Made by a program: the position numbers and the translations under genes
NCBI RefSeq assembly: GCF_024170405.1
Contig: NZ_JALJYC010000008.1
Span: 26,893 to 90,892, forward strand
Source: Neisseria perflava
Lineage (GTDB): Bacteria > Pseudomonadota > Gammaproteobacteria > Burkholderiales > Neisseriaceae
DNA: 64,000 bases
Direction of reading: 5' to 3'
Notes under the pieces: generated by a model
What the model was told of the DNA's origin: nothing
The model's database searches: none
What the model saw: the letters and a program-made list of their open reading frames with translations, nothing else
Shown here: piece after piece, positions 50,501-59,915 of the stretch
Position numbering within the stretch: position 1 is the stretch's first letter
Layout: every line of letters starts with the position of its first letter

Positions 50501-50780
50501 TAACGTAGGTTCAGGATAAGCTAATAGAATATTTTTTTCAAATTTAGAACCGTATTTTATTAGGCAGACAAAAACCGCAAGGATTTGTCACCCCCGCGCA
50601 GGCGGGAATCCAGACGTTTGGGTTTCTGCTGTCTTGAAAACATTTCAGAAATGTTAGGCTTCTGGATTCCCGCCTGCGCGGGAATGACGAAAATCTAACG
50701 ATTTCCTGTCTGCTGGAATGCCATACAATTTTGAAAATCATAAAAATATTTTTGGAAACGCTTATCTCGAACTCACGTTA
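50501..50780. repeat. Large palindromic repeat element, copy 2
   Basis: A 280-bp element whose left end TAACGTAGGTTCAGGATAAG matches its right end read on the other strand, TAACGTGAGTTCGAGATAAG. The core has CCCGCGCAGGCGGGAATCCAG facing CTGGATTCCCGCCTGCGCGGG. Within the right core is an exact dRS3-type 20-mer, ATTCCCGCCTGCGCGGGAAT (50666-50685). It has the same termini and core order as 17994-18316. It fills the pepN-BCCT gap and ends 8 nt from the transporter stop codon. Confidence 0.75.
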
Positions 50781-50788
50781 AACCGCGC

Positions 50789-52798
50789 TTATTCCGCCAA
50801 CTCGCTTTGTTCGTGCGCCATCAGTTCCTGACCGACGTTTTCCAGCAGGCTCAGATAGCGTTCGTATTGTTTGAGAATATCCGCCACCAATTCTTCCCGA
50901 GTCATGTATTGCACATCATATCCGCTGCGGCCGTCTGAAAAATACGTCATCGGCGCGTAAGTTACGGGGCGGCGGATGTGCGGCAGGGTTTGCTCGTTGA
51001 TGAGTTGTCCGGCGATTTCATGGCGCACGGAGCGGATGCCGTACACGAAATTACGCACGGTGTCTTTTTCCACCACGAATTCCAGCGCCGGATTTTCCTG
51101 ATCGAGCATGACGTTGATGTGCACGGGCAGGCTGTACGTTTTTTCCATTTCCAAACTCAAAGTGCGCATGGCGGGCAGGGCGGTGTATTTGAGGAAGGCG
51201 TGGATGTCGTGTTCCTGTGTTTGGTGCATGATTTTACGCAGGCGTTCGCGCCAATGGCTGCCCGTCCAATACACGCTGGCAGGGGTTACGTCGGCAGAGA
51301 AGTATTTGCGGTCGGATTCCAAAGCTTTCCACAGGCTAAATGCCATGATAATCATCAATACGGCAAAAGGCAGAGCGGTAATCAGGGTCATGGTCTGCAA
51401 AATGCCCAGGCCGCCGGATTTGAGCAAAATCGCCGCCAGCGCCGACATCAATACGCCCCACATCACCGCCTGCCATTTCGGTGCAGCCAGACTTTTGTCG
51501 CGTGAGGCCAGATTATTCAATACATAAATGCCCGAGTCGGCGGAGGTAATGAAAAACAGGGCAATCACCACCAGCGCGACCACGCTGCTGACGGCAGAAA
51601 GCGGCAGATAGTCCAAAAAGGCAAACAGCAGTTTTTCCGGCGTACCGGACATGGCCGCCAATGCGCCGCCGGCGGCATGGGTATCGAACCAAATCGCGCT
51701 GTTGCCGAAAATGGTAAACCATAAGACGCAAAACAGGCTGGGTACGGCTAATACGCCGAAGATAAATTCACGGATGGTGCGGCCTTTGGAAATACGCGCG
51801 ATAAACAGGCCGACAAACGGTGCCCACGAACACCACCAAGCCCAATACAAAATCGTCCAGCCGGTAAACCAACCGGTATTTTGCGGCTCATAGGCGTAGG
51901 TTTTGAAACTTAGCGGGACGATGTTGGCCAGATAAGTGCCCAGATTGTCGCTAAAAGCAGATAAGAGATGAATGGTCGGGCCGGTAAACAAAACAAATAC
52001 CATCAGCAGCGCAGCCAAAATCAGATTGGTTTCGCTCAGGATTTTCACGCCTTTGCCGACGCCGGAGGCGGCGGAAGTGACCGCCAAGCCCATCACCACC
52101 ACAATCACCATCAACTGGTGGGCAAAACTGCTTTCGCCTATCCAACCGAGCTGCTGCAGGCCGGAACCGAGCTGTACCGTGCCGAAACCGAGCGTGGTGA
52201 TAATCCCGAACAGCGTGGCAATCAGCGCCAAAACATCAACGGTATCGCCCAAGCGCCCGTTGATTTTGTCTTTCAAAAGCGGATAAAAGCAGGAGCGCAA
52301 GGCTAAGGGCAGCTTGTAGCGGAAGCCGAAATAGGCCAGCGCCAGTGAAATAATGCCGTACACCGCCCAAGCGTGGATGCCCCAGTGAAACACAGTATGC
52401 AGCATGGCCTGTTGCGCATTGCCGCCGGTGATGGGCGCGGCGTAATGCGACAGTGGTTCGGCCACGCCGAAAAACATCAGCCCCACGCCCATGCCTGCGG
52501 CAAACAGCATGGCCAGCCAAGAGAGAAAGGAAAATTCGGGCTCGTCTTCGTCAACGCCGAGCTTGATGTTGCCGAAATTACTGACCGAAATCAGCAGTAA
52601 AAACAATAGGAAAAGGGAAAAGGTCAGAATGTAAAACCAACTGAAATAATCAAAAATAGCGGCTTTGGCAGTATCTAGCAACTGTTGCGTTTGAACAGGT
52701 AAGAACAGCGTGGCGGCTAAAAGCGCGGCAACCAGCAATAGGGTTGCACTGATAACAGTAGGATTGAACGACGATTTTTGTCGGATTAGTGAGAGCAT
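50789..52798 (-). CDS. BCCT family betaine/choline/carnitine transporter
   Basis: A 669-aa transporter of the BCCT family, 12 membrane helices followed by a cytoplasmic C-terminal domain of about 160 residues (from FSLWKALESDRKYFSADV). The tryptophan-rich signature YWAWWCSWAPFVGLFIARISKGRTIREF, which builds the substrate aromatic box, is clear, as is the glycine-rich GMGVGLMFFGVAEPLSHYA. Long C-termini sense osmotic stress in BetT-type members. A start at ATG 52798 is favoured by GGAGG just upstream; an ATG at 52816 lacks a ribosome binding site. Substrate is probably choline or glycine betaine. Confidence 0.9.
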   Translation of the reverse strand: MLSLIRQKSSFNPTVISATLLLVAALLAATLFLPVQTQQLLDTAKAAIFDYFSWFYILTFSLFLLFLLLISVSNFGNIKLGVDEDEPEFSFLSWLAMLFAAGMGVGLMFFGVAEPLSHYAAPITGGNAQQAMLHTVFHWGIHAWAVYGIISLALAYFGFRYKLPLALRSCFYPLLKDKINGRLGDTVDVLALIATLFGIITTLGFGTVQLGSGLQQLGWIGESSFAHQLMVIVVVMGLAVTSAASGVGKGVKILSETNLILAALLMVFVLFTGPTIHLLSAFSDNLGTYLANIVPLSFKTYAYEPQNTGWFTGWTILYWAWWCSWAPFVGLFIARISKGRTIREFIFGVLAVPSLFCVLWFTIFGNSAIWFDTHAAGGALAAMSGTPEKLLFAFLDYLPLSAVSSVVALVVIALFFITSADSGIYVLNNLASRDKSLAAPKWQAVMWGVLMSALAAILLKSGGLGILQTMTLITALPFAVLMIIMAFSLWKALESDRKYFSADVTPASVYWTGSHWRERLRKIMHQTQEHDIHAFLKYTALPAMRTLSLEMEKTYSLPVHINVMLDQENPALEFVVEKDTVRNFVYGIRSVRHEIAGQLINEQTLPHIRRPVTYAPMTYFSDGRSGYDVQYMTREELVADILKQYERYLSLLENVGQELMAHEQSELAE

Positions 52799-53073
52799 AC
52801 TCAGGGATTCCTCCATATTTTATCGTTGGACAAGGCTGCTTTTTCAGACGGCCTTGAGAGATTAAGCTATTTTTAAATTGAATATTTAAATTTAAGTTTG
52901 AAAAATGATAGCTTGATGTTAACAAAAAATAAACGGATTGTAAAATTAGTCAGGGGGAGAGTTGGGAATTTATACGCTTTTCTATATGAGTAATGGGAAG
53001 GAATCCAGTAGCAGCCTGTTGCATTTGATGGCCATTACCTTAGCTGGATTCATTATCGGGCAGCCATCAAAAC

Positions 53074-53102
53074 AAAAAAACCCGCTTATTCAGCGGGTTT
53101 TC
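53074..53102 (-). terminator. Terminator of the rpsP-rplS operon
   Basis: AAAACCCGCTGAATAAGCGGG-type hairpin on the minus strand, followed by TTTTTTT. No DUS. Upstream gap 52799-53073 has one DUS near 52840 and nothing else recognised. Confidence 0.85.
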
Positions 53103-53115
53103 CAATGCAGCAAGA

Positions 53116-53481
53116 TTAGCCTTTGCGTGCTGGCAGTTTTTCTTTAATACGGGCAGCTTTACCGGTCAGGCCACGCAGGTAGTACAGTTTGGCACGGCGC
53201 ACGTCGCCGCGGCGTTTCACTTCGATTTTCTCTACGTTGGGAGAGTACAGTTGGAAAGTACGCTCAACACCTTCGCCGCTGGAGATTTTGCGCACGATGA
53301 AGTTGCTGTTCAGACCGCGGTTGCGGCGGGCGATGACCACGCCTTCGTAGGCTTGCAGACGGCTGCGGGTACCCTCGACCACGCGTACGGATACGACTAC
53401 GGTGTCGCCCGGTGCGAATTCGGGGATGTCTTTGTTCAGGCGAGCGATTTCTTCTTGCTCTAATTGTTGAATCAGGTTCAT
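53116..53481 (-). CDS. rplS: 50S ribosomal protein L19
   Basis: A 121-aa ribosomal protein at the 30S-50S interface. It starts MNLIQQLEQEEIARLNKDIPEFAPGDTVVV and carries ARRNRGLNSNFIVRKISSGEGVERTF and RRGDVRRAKLYYLRGLTGKAARIKEK, all diagnostic. ATG 53481 is used; the open frame upstream overlaps the end of trmD and has no match. It is the last gene of rpsP-rimM-trmD-rplS. Confidence 0.97.
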   Translation of the reverse strand: MNLIQQLEQEEIARLNKDIPEFAPGDTVVVSVRVVEGTRSRLQAYEGVVIARRNRGLNSNFIVRKISSGEGVERTFQLYSPNVEKIEVKRRGDVRRAKLYYLRGLTGKAARIKEKLPARKG

Positions 53482-53494
53482 TGTTTTTCCTAGA

Positions 53495-54250
53495 TTATGA
53501 TTGGATTGCCCGTTGCTCTTGTTCGGCAATGATTTCCTGCAAGAGGCGGGTTTCCTGTGGGATCAAACTGCGCTTTTCCAGTAAATCTGGTCGGCGCGCC
53601 AAAGTGCGTTGCAGCGCTTGTTTCAAACGCCACTCGGCGATTAAGGCATGATTGCCCGAGCGCAATACTTCGGGTACGCCCATGCCTTGAAAAACCAAAG
53701 GTTTGGTGTAGTGGGGGCAGTCTAAGAGGCCGTCTGAAAACGAATCCTGTTGGGCAGACTGCATATCGCCCAATACGCCGGGTACTAATCTTAATACGGC
53801 ATCCATCAGCATCATGGCGGGCAGCTCGCCGCCGGAGACGACAAAATCGCCGATACTGATTTCTTCATCCACGCTGTTTTGCAAGAGGCGCTCGTCTATG
53901 CCTTCGTAACGGCCGCACAGCAAAATCAGGTTTCGCGTTTGCGCCAGCTGTGCCGCTTTGGCGTGGGTCAGCGGCTGACCCTGCGGGCTGAGGTAAATCA
54001 CTTTGCCCTGCCCGCCGCAGTTGGCTTTGGCTTCGTCAATCGCGGCCTGTAAGGGCGGTGCCTGCATAATCATGCCGGGACCGCCGCCAAACGGCCTGTT
54101 GTCGATGTAGCCGAGCTTGTTGTCGGCAAAGCGGCGCGGGTTGATGGCGTGAAAGCGCCACAAATCCTGCTTCAATGCCCGTCCGGTTACGCCGTATCCT
54201 GTGATGCTGTCGAACATTTCCGGAAACAGGGTGATGCTTTGGATAAACAT
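53495..54250 (-). CDS. trmD: tRNA (guanine-N1)-methyltransferase
   Basis: A 251-aa SPOUT enzyme methylating G37 of tRNAs, which prevents +1 frameshifting. Seen are ITLFPEMFDSITGYGVTGRALK, the YIDNRPFGGGPGMIMQ segment and the trefoil-knot motifs LILLCGRYEGIDERLLQ and SIGDFVVSGGELPAM. Its ATG overlaps the last base of the rimM stop codon, so translation is coupled. Confidence 0.97.
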   Translation of the reverse strand: MFIQSITLFPEMFDSITGYGVTGRALKQDLWRFHAINPRRFADNKLGYIDNRPFGGGPGMIMQAPPLQAAIDEAKANCGGQGKVIYLSPQGQPLTHAKAAQLAQTRNLILLCGRYEGIDERLLQNSVDEEISIGDFVVSGGELPAMMLMDAVLRLVPGVLGDMQSAQQDSFSDGLLDCPHYTKPLVFQGMGVPEVLRSGNHALIAEWRLKQALQRTLARRPDLLEKRSLIPQETRLLQEIIAEQEQRAIQS

Positions 54251-54759
54251 CAGTAATCCAAGCCCCAGTCGGCAGTGATGGTGCGGCTGTTGTTATCAAC
54301 GCTTTCGATGTATTGCGACACGAAGGGAATCAGCTTTTGGCCGTATCCGCCTTCAATGACCAATACGTCGTTGGCACCGGTTTTCAGCAGGTTTTTGACT
54401 TCGCCCAACACGATGCCGTCTTTATTGACAACGCTCATGCCCACCAAATCCGCCCAGTAGAATTCGTCTTTTTCCGTCGGCGCGAAGGCTTCGCGCGGGA
54501 TTTCGATGGTGTAGCCGCGTAAGGCAAAGGCTTGGTCGCGGTCGTCGATACCTTCAAGTTTGACCTGCAATTCGTCGCCGACGACTTTGCCGGCTTCGGG
54601 AATAACGGTCAAGGTTTTACCGTCTTTGCTTAACTGCCACTCGGGGTAGTCCAGCAGGCTGTCGCTGTATTCGGTGGAGGCGGAAATTTTAATCCAGCCT
54701 TTGACGCCGAATACGCCTTTGATGTAGCCCATGGCTACCCGTTGTTGAGTGTCGGTCAT
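54250..54759 (-). CDS. rimM: Ribosome maturation factor RimM
   Basis: A 169-aa 16S rRNA processing factor binding ribosomal protein S19. The N-terminal RimM domain begins VAMGYIKGVFGVKGWIKISA and the PRC-barrel C-terminal domain includes EFYWADLVGMSVVNKDGIVLGEVKNLLKTGANDVLVIEG and LIPFVSQYIESVD. It is the second gene of the operon, 18 nt after rpsP. Confidence 0.95.
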   Translation of the reverse strand: MTDTQQRVAMGYIKGVFGVKGWIKISASTEYSDSLLDYPEWQLSKDGKTLTVIPEAGKVVGDELQVKLEGIDDRDQAFALRGYTIEIPREAFAPTEKDEFYWADLVGMSVVNKDGIVLGEVKNLLKTGANDVLVIEGGYGQKLIPFVSQYIESVDNNSRTITADWGLDY

Positions 54760-54777
54760 GGCAATCTGCGGTAAAAA

Positions 54778-55026
54778 TTAAGCAGCAGCTTGTTGCTCTT
54801 TAACCAGTTTGGCAACGGCTTCGCTCACTTGCGCGCCTTGGGCAACCCAGTGGTTCAGGCGGTCGGCTTCCAAGCGTACGCGCTCTTGTTTTTCATTGGC
54901 AACGGGGTTGTAGAAACCAACGCGCTCGATGAAACGGCCGTCACGACGGTTGCGGGAATCGGTTACAACGATGTTGAAGAACGGGCGGTGTTTAGAACCA
55001 CCACGAGCCAAACGGATAACTACCAT
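54778..55026 (-). CDS. rpsP: 30S ribosomal protein S16
   Basis: An 82-aa ribosomal protein starting MVVIRLARGGSKHRPFFNIVVTDSRNRRDGRFIERVGFYNP, the classical S16 N-terminus, and ending in an Ala/Gln tail. It is the first gene of the rpsP-rimM-trmD-rplS operon; the ATG lies behind AAAAGGACTCAAAA. Confidence 0.97.
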   Translation of the reverse strand: MVVIRLARGGSKHRPFFNIVVTDSRNRRDGRFIERVGFYNPVANEKQERVRLEADRLNHWVAQGAQVSEAVAKLVKEQQAAA

Positions 55027-55102
55027 TTTTGAGTCCTTTTGAGAAAATCGGATATATAGAAACCGTTCATTTTAGGCTAATTTGTGGTTTTTATGCAAGT
55101 AT

Positions 55103-57484
55103 TTATTGCTTGGATTTGCGTTTTTCGGCGGCGGGTGGAGGAATCAGGCTGCGTTTGGCACGGTATAAATCTTTGTCTTCTTCCGAGGTAATCAGGGTAA
55201 AGCCTGATTTTTCAGCAAGTTTGCACATGGCGGCGTTGCTTTGCAGGATGTCGGCACTCATGACTTGGTAGCCCTGTTGTGTGGCTAATCCGATAATCTG
55301 CTGCATGAGAAAAACGGCCAAACCGCTGCCGCGTATGGATTCGGCCAGGGTAATGCCGAACTCGCATTCGTCGCGTGACAGCCGGCTGAAACGGCTGACG
55401 CCGAGGATAAGGCCGTCTGAATTTTCGGCAACAAACGCGCCTTCGCTGAAATAGTCCAAACGGCTGAAACGGGCGAGGGTGGTTGTCGGCAGCTCGTTGG
55501 TGTGGCTGAGGAAACGGGTATAGCGCGTTTGCGGCGACAGGCTGCGCACGAATTGCTGCTTGGCTTCGGCGTCTTCCGGCTCAAACGGGCGTATGCTGAG
55601 GTTTTCGCCGTTTTTCAGGGTAAAACTTTGCGGATAGCCGTCGGGATAGGGTGCCAGTACGCTTTCGGGGTAAGCGGGAGCGGTGTGGGTTTTATCCAAC
55701 AGTCCGGCCGCTTCGCCGGTATTGAGGAGAAATTCGGCGGCTGCGGCGTTGCGGCTGCGGATAAAATCCGCCGCGCTTTGCAGCCGAGTCGCGGCGGCTT
55801 TACTTGCTTGGCGGTAGGCGGGTTGTTTTTCAGACGGCCTGAAATCGCTGCTGAAGCCGCTGCCGTCAAGATTGAGCAGGATTTCGCCGCAGTCGGTCTG
55901 TTGCCGGATAAGGATATTCAGGCTGTTTAGAAAACGCTGTATCACGTTTTTTTGGCGGCCTGCCCGGATAAATTCGGCAAGATAGGCGGTGTCGAGGGTG
56001 GTAAACGGCGGCAGCACGGCGGCGGTCTGCCCCTGATAACGCGCCAGCACATAGGCGCCGAAATGCGGATGGCGGCGGAACGCCAGTTGAGTCGCCTGAT
56101 GCGGCGGCTGGTGGCGGTAGTCGGGCAGATTAAGGGCGTCAGCCAGCGCCGTCCAGTCTTGCGCTTCTGACAGGCGCTTGATTTTGGCGGGGTTCAGCGG
56201 TTTCAGACGGCCTGATTTGGGCGGCGCGATATTAAGCTGCGCTTGTTTCAGCTGTTCGGCAAAGTTGCGCAAAGCCAACGTATGCAGGGCTTGTTCGGGG
56301 CGGTTGAAATGCAGCAGGCCGTCTGAAAAACGGCTGCTGATGAGCAGCGGTTTGTCGGACTGTTGCGCCAGCTTTTTCAATACGCGGGTCAGCGCACTTT
56401 CGTCTTCGGGCGTTTGCGCGGCAATGACGGTAAGCAGGGCATCGTTGTGCGGCTGTTGCAGCTGTTGTGCGGCTTGGTCGCGGAAAAAGGCGGCGGTCGG
56501 TGTGCTGCCGAGATAGCCTTGCTGCGGCAGATTTTTTTCAGACGGCAGGTACAGGGTAAGGCCGTCGGCACGGGCAGGTGCGGCCAGCCAAGCGGCGGGC
56601 GTATCGGATAAAACGGCCGGTGTAGAAACGGGTTTGATGTTGGACAAACCGGCATGCAGCGCGGCTTCCAGTTGGCCGCTGCCGAATACGGGTAGGAAAT
56701 TGCAATGTCGGGCAAGGGCGTTGAGAACGGCCTGTTCGTCTTCATCGGCGGCATGGGAACAATACAGCAGCAACGGCGTATGGCGGGTAAAGTGGCGTAT
56801 GGCGGAAAACAGCTTGCGCGGGTTTTCCAGCGGGTTGTAGTGAACCACGGCCAAACGGGTGTGGTGGTTGTGGCCGAAGCGGTTGAGCCAGTCGGCGGCG
56901 GTAGTCAGACTGAGGGCGTAGTTCAGGCTGATGTGGCGTGAGATACCCTGCCGCATATGGCGCAATAGGGTTTCGATTTCACGGCTGACGGCGGTTTCGC
57001 CGGTCAAGAGGGCGGTGTAACCGGCGGGAAAATCGGGCAGCGTGCCGCAATTTAAACCTTGCGCGGGCAGTTGGATACCGGCGCTGTTGCACACGCTGAT
57101 GTTGAGTTCGCTGCCGTGATGACGGGTAACGGCGGTATGGGCGGTTTGCCGCTCTTCCGGCGACAGGGTCTGCCAGTCTTGAATCAGGATAATGTGGTGG
57201 AACTGCTTTTTCTTGCAGGCGCGCAACAGGGTTTCGTAGCTCTCGGGCGGAGTGACCGCGATGACGAGGTCGGCCGCTTCGTTGATTTTGCCCAGATTCG
57301 GATAGGCTTGCAGACCGGCCACGGTTTTGTGGCGCAGGTTGACGGGGGTGATTTTGCCTTGATAGGCCGAACCGAGCAGGGCGGTCAGAATGCGTTCGCC
57401 CAAGCTGTTCGCCCGTTCGCTGGCACCGACGAGGATGATGTGTTGCGGGGTAAAGAAGTAACCGGGCATGGGTTGGGCGGGCAT
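55103..57484 (-). CDS. Pat-like CoA-binding protein with C-terminal GNAT acetyltransferase domain
   Basis: A 793-aa protein resembling the Pat/PatZ lysine acetyltransferases. The N-terminal CoA-binding domain (about residues 1-125) starts FFTPQHIILVGASERANSLGERIL. A succinyl-CoA-synthetase-like and degenerate ATP-grasp-like region follows (RHPHFGAYVLARYQGQTAAVLPPFTTLDTAYLAEFI near 520). The GNAT domain occupies about 630-775 (LSIRPFEPEDAEAKQQFVRSLS, EFGITLAESIRGSGLAVFLMQQI). Pat enzymes acetylate acetyl-CoA synthetase and other proteins; this role is inferred. It is shorter than PatZ of enterics. ATG 57484 behind AAGGAGAACCCC is preferred over an in-frame start 105 nt upstream. Confidence 0.85.
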   Translation of the reverse strand: MPAQPMPGYFFTPQHIILVGASERANSLGERILTALLGSAYQGKITPVNLRHKTVAGLQAYPNLGKINEAADLVIAVTPPESYETLLRACKKKQFHHIILIQDWQTLSPEERQTAHTAVTRHHGSELNISVCNSAGIQLPAQGLNCGTLPDFPAGYTALLTGETAVSREIETLLRHMRQGISRHISLNYALSLTTAADWLNRFGHNHHTRLAVVHYNPLENPRKLFSAIRHFTRHTPLLLYCSHAADEDEQAVLNALARHCNFLPVFGSGQLEAALHAGLSNIKPVSTPAVLSDTPAAWLAAPARADGLTLYLPSEKNLPQQGYLGSTPTAAFFRDQAAQQLQQPHNDALLTVIAAQTPEDESALTRVLKKLAQQSDKPLLISSRFSDGLLHFNRPEQALHTLALRNFAEQLKQAQLNIAPPKSGRLKPLNPAKIKRLSEAQDWTALADALNLPDYRHQPPHQATQLAFRRHPHFGAYVLARYQGQTAAVLPPFTTLDTAYLAEFIRAGRQKNVIQRFLNSLNILIRQQTDCGEILLNLDGSGFSSDFRPSEKQPAYRQASKAAATRLQSAADFIRSRNAAAAEFLLNTGEAAGLLDKTHTAPAYPESVLAPYPDGYPQSFTLKNGENLSIRPFEPEDAEAKQQFVRSLSPQTRYTRFLSHTNELPTTTLARFSRLDYFSEGAFVAENSDGLILGVSRFSRLSRDECEFGITLAESIRGSGLAVFLMQQIIGLATQQGYQVMSADILQSNAAMCKLAEKSGFTLITSEEDKDLYRAKRSLIPPPAAEKRKSKQ

Positions 57485-57520
57485 GGGGTTCTCCTTATGG
57501 GGAATGGGAAAAGGTGGGGA

Positions 57521-57558
57521 AATGCCGTCTGAAAACGGGCAGGTTTTCAGACGGCATT
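57521..57558 (-). terminator. DUS-pair hairpin between misS and the Pat-like gene
   Basis: AATGCCGTCTGAAAAC and GTTTTCAGACGGCATT with a short loop; AT-type DUS. Confidence 0.7.
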
Positions 57559-57610
57559 CGTTGTGGCAGCGGGCGGCTGATGTGCGCAACAGCTTACTCA
57601 GACGGTCTCA

Positions 57611-59029
57611 TTAAGCCGTTTTTGCCGCTTTCTTTTTTACAGCCTTTTCAGACGGCTTCACTTTGGGCAGGATAAAGCGCATGTTCAAGCCGGTGGGCTT
57701 GATGTTTTCGGCAATGATTTTACCGTCATGCTGCTCGATGATGTGTTTGGTTAAGGCCAAACCCAAGCCGGTGCCTTGTTTGCCCGCGCTGGAATCGGCG
57801 CGGTAAAAAGCCGTGAAGATATGCGGCAGCTGCATTTCGTCCACGCCGGGGCCGTTGTCAGCGATGTCGATAATCCAATGTTTGCCGTCTTGAGCGACTC
57901 TGACCTGAATCAGGCTCCCTTCGGGGCTGTAATTCATGGCATTGCGGATGATGTTGTCAAACGCGCGGTAGAGGTAACGCTCGTTGGCCGTCAGTGTGGC
58001 GGATTCGGGGATTTTCGGATCGACCGAGAGCGTGACGGTTTGGCCGTTTTTTTGCGCTACGGTTTGGCTGTCTTCTACCAGATTGCTCAGGAAAGGCAGC
58101 AGTTGCAGGCTTTCTTTTTCCAACGGCATGTTGGAAGTTTCCAAGCGCGACAGGGTCAAGAGCTCGTCCACCAGTAAATCCATGCGGGTTAGCTCGCCTT
58201 CCAAGCGTTTGAGGTATTGCTCCTGCTTTTGCGGCTGTGCCTGAATCAGGCCGACAATCGCTTGCATACGCGCCAAGGGCGAGCGCATTTCGTGGGAGAC
58301 ATGGTGTAATAGATGGCGTTCTTTCGCCACCAGCTTTTCCAGCTTTTCCGCCATTTTGTCGAATTGTACGGCTAAGTGCGACAATTCGTCGTCGCGGTCG
58401 TCAACCTGTTGCGAAATGCGGGTTTGCAGCTCGCCGTTGGCTATTTTGTCCATGCCGTTGCCGAGAATGCGGATGGGCTTGGTAATGTTGTTGGCCAAGA
58501 TATAGGCCATTAAGAGACCGACGAGGATGATAAACGACAGAATAATAAATTCGTGCCAAATCGGTGCCAGCGGTAGGCCGGGGATAAACAGCGGGCTGGG
58601 TAGGCGCTGCGCCTGATGGTTGTCCCATCCCCGGATGAAAAACAGGTATTCTTCACCGAAGCGGCCGTATTCGATGTGCGCCAGCTCGGAGTCGGGATTG
58701 TTGACGGCAAAGGCGCGTGCGCGTTCGACGGTTTTGTTGTCGATGTCGCGGCCTAAAATGTCTTTTTTATCGTCGCCGAGAATCACGAATACGGAATTGG
58801 AAACGGGATTGTTGCGCCATTCGGCCAGCAATTCGCGCGCACCGCTGTCTCCGCGCGCATGAAAGGCGGAGATAATGCTGTTCATCAGCGTCGTTTCAAT
58901 GGTACGGCGCTGGTTGAACTGGTTTTCGGCCAAAGTGTTTTGCACCAGCCAGAAAGAAAAACTCGCCACAAAGATTGCGCAGATAATGACTGCGCAAAAT
59001 GTGGCGAAGATGCGTTGAAACAGTTTCAT
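57611..59029 (-). CDS. misS: Sensor histidine kinase MisS
   Basis: A 472-aa membrane sensor of the CpxA-like class. Two membrane helices (about 10-32 and 160-182, FIILSFIILVGLLMAYILA) flank a periplasmic sensor region of about 125 residues. A HAMP linker (NNITKPIRILGNGMDKIANGELQTRI) leads to the H-box LHHVSHEMRSPLARMQ, N-box YRAFDNIIRNAMNYS, G1 DIADNGPGVD and G2 GTGLGLALTKHI. It lies 12 nt after misR. In pathogenic Neisseria MisRS responds to envelope stress and regulates capsule and lipooligosaccharide modification; here the regulon is unknown. Confidence 0.93.
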   Translation of the reverse strand: MKLFQRIFATFCAVIICAIFVASFSFWLVQNTLAENQFNQRRTIETTLMNSIISAFHARGDSGARELLAEWRNNPVSNSVFVILGDDKKDILGRDIDNKTVERARAFAVNNPDSELAHIEYGRFGEEYLFFIRGWDNHQAQRLPSPLFIPGLPLAPIWHEFIILSFIILVGLLMAYILANNITKPIRILGNGMDKIANGELQTRISQQVDDRDDELSHLAVQFDKMAEKLEKLVAKERHLLHHVSHEMRSPLARMQAIVGLIQAQPQKQEQYLKRLEGELTRMDLLVDELLTLSRLETSNMPLEKESLQLLPFLSNLVEDSQTVAQKNGQTVTLSVDPKIPESATLTANERYLYRAFDNIIRNAMNYSPEGSLIQVRVAQDGKHWIIDIADNGPGVDEMQLPHIFTAFYRADSSAGKQGTGLGLALTKHIIEQHDGKIIAENIKPTGLNMRFILPKVKPSEKAVKKKAAKTA

Positions 59030-59041
59030 GCTGTTTGATCT

Positions 59042-59719
59042 TTAGTTTTTGACAAACAGATAGCCCAAGCCGCGTACGGTCTGAATCAGCGAAGCGTCGC
59101 CGAGTTTGTGGCGGATACTGGAGATGTGCACGTCGATGCTGCGGTCAAATTTCGCCAGCTTGCGATCCAGCGCTTCTACCGACAGGGTTTCTTTGCTGAC
59201 AACCTGACCGGCGTGGCGCATCAAGACTTCCAGCAGGTTGAATTCGGTGCTGGTCAGCTCCAACGGCTGGTCTTTGATGGTGGCTTGGCGTTTGGCCGGA
59301 TACAGCACTACATCGCTGACGGCAATGCTGTTGGGTGTGTTGCTTTGCTCGCCGCTGTGTTGGGCGCGGCGCAAGATGGCGTTGATACGGGCCAGCAGTT
59401 CACGCGGTGTGCAGGGTTTGGGAACGTAGTCGTCGGCACCCATTTCCAGACCGATAATGCGGTCGATGTCGTCGCCTTTGGCGGTCAGCATGATGATGGG
59501 TACGGTGCTTTGCGTGCGCACGTTTTTCAAGACATCCAAGCCGTTCATTTTCGGCATCATCGAATCTAAAACGACAACATCGTATTGACCGGACAGAATC
59601 TCTTGTACGCCTGCTTCGCCGTCGGGTACGCTGTGGACATTCAGGCCTTCGGCGGTGAGGTACTCGGTCAGCAGTTCGGTTAACAAAGCGTCGTCATCGA
59701 CCAATAATACGCGGCTCAT
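59042..59719 (-). CDS. misR: Response regulator MisR (OmpR/PhoB family)
   Basis: A 225-aa regulator. The receiver domain has the acidic pocket LLVDDDALL, the phospho-acceptor Asp (about residue 52) in VVVLDSMMPKMNGLDVL and the switch Lys in IIMLTAKGDDIDRIIGLEMGADDYVPKPCTPRELLARI. The winged-helix DNA-binding domain ends DVHISSIRHKLGDASLIQTVRGLGYLFVKN. ATG 59719 begins MSRVLLVDDD behind AAAGGAAATAAT; the open frame extends 24 codons further without conservation. It is the first gene of the misR-misS operon. Confidence 0.95.
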   Translation of the reverse strand: MSRVLLVDDDALLTELLTEYLTAEGLNVHSVPDGEAGVQEILSGQYDVVVLDSMMPKMNGLDVLKNVRTQSTVPIIMLTAKGDDIDRIIGLEMGADDYVPKPCTPRELLARINAILRRAQHSGEQSNTPNSIAVSDVVLYPAKRQATIKDQPLELTSTEFNLLEVLMRHAGQVVSKETLSVEALDRKLAKFDRSIDVHISSIRHKLGDASLIQTVRGLGYLFVKN

Positions 59720-59915
59720 ATTATTTCCTTTATTTGTGGTTGTATGCGCAAGGGTTGCGCCTTGCGGACAAGAATGCGCTAATCTTAACATGCAAACCTG
59801 TCTTGTTGATAGCTTAATTTTCTACGCATTTGCGCTTTTTTGCAATGCGGGTAAAGGGCTTTACATTGCTGCGCCGCCCTTTGCCTGCGCTAGGGGCGGA
59901 CTTTTCAGACGGCCG

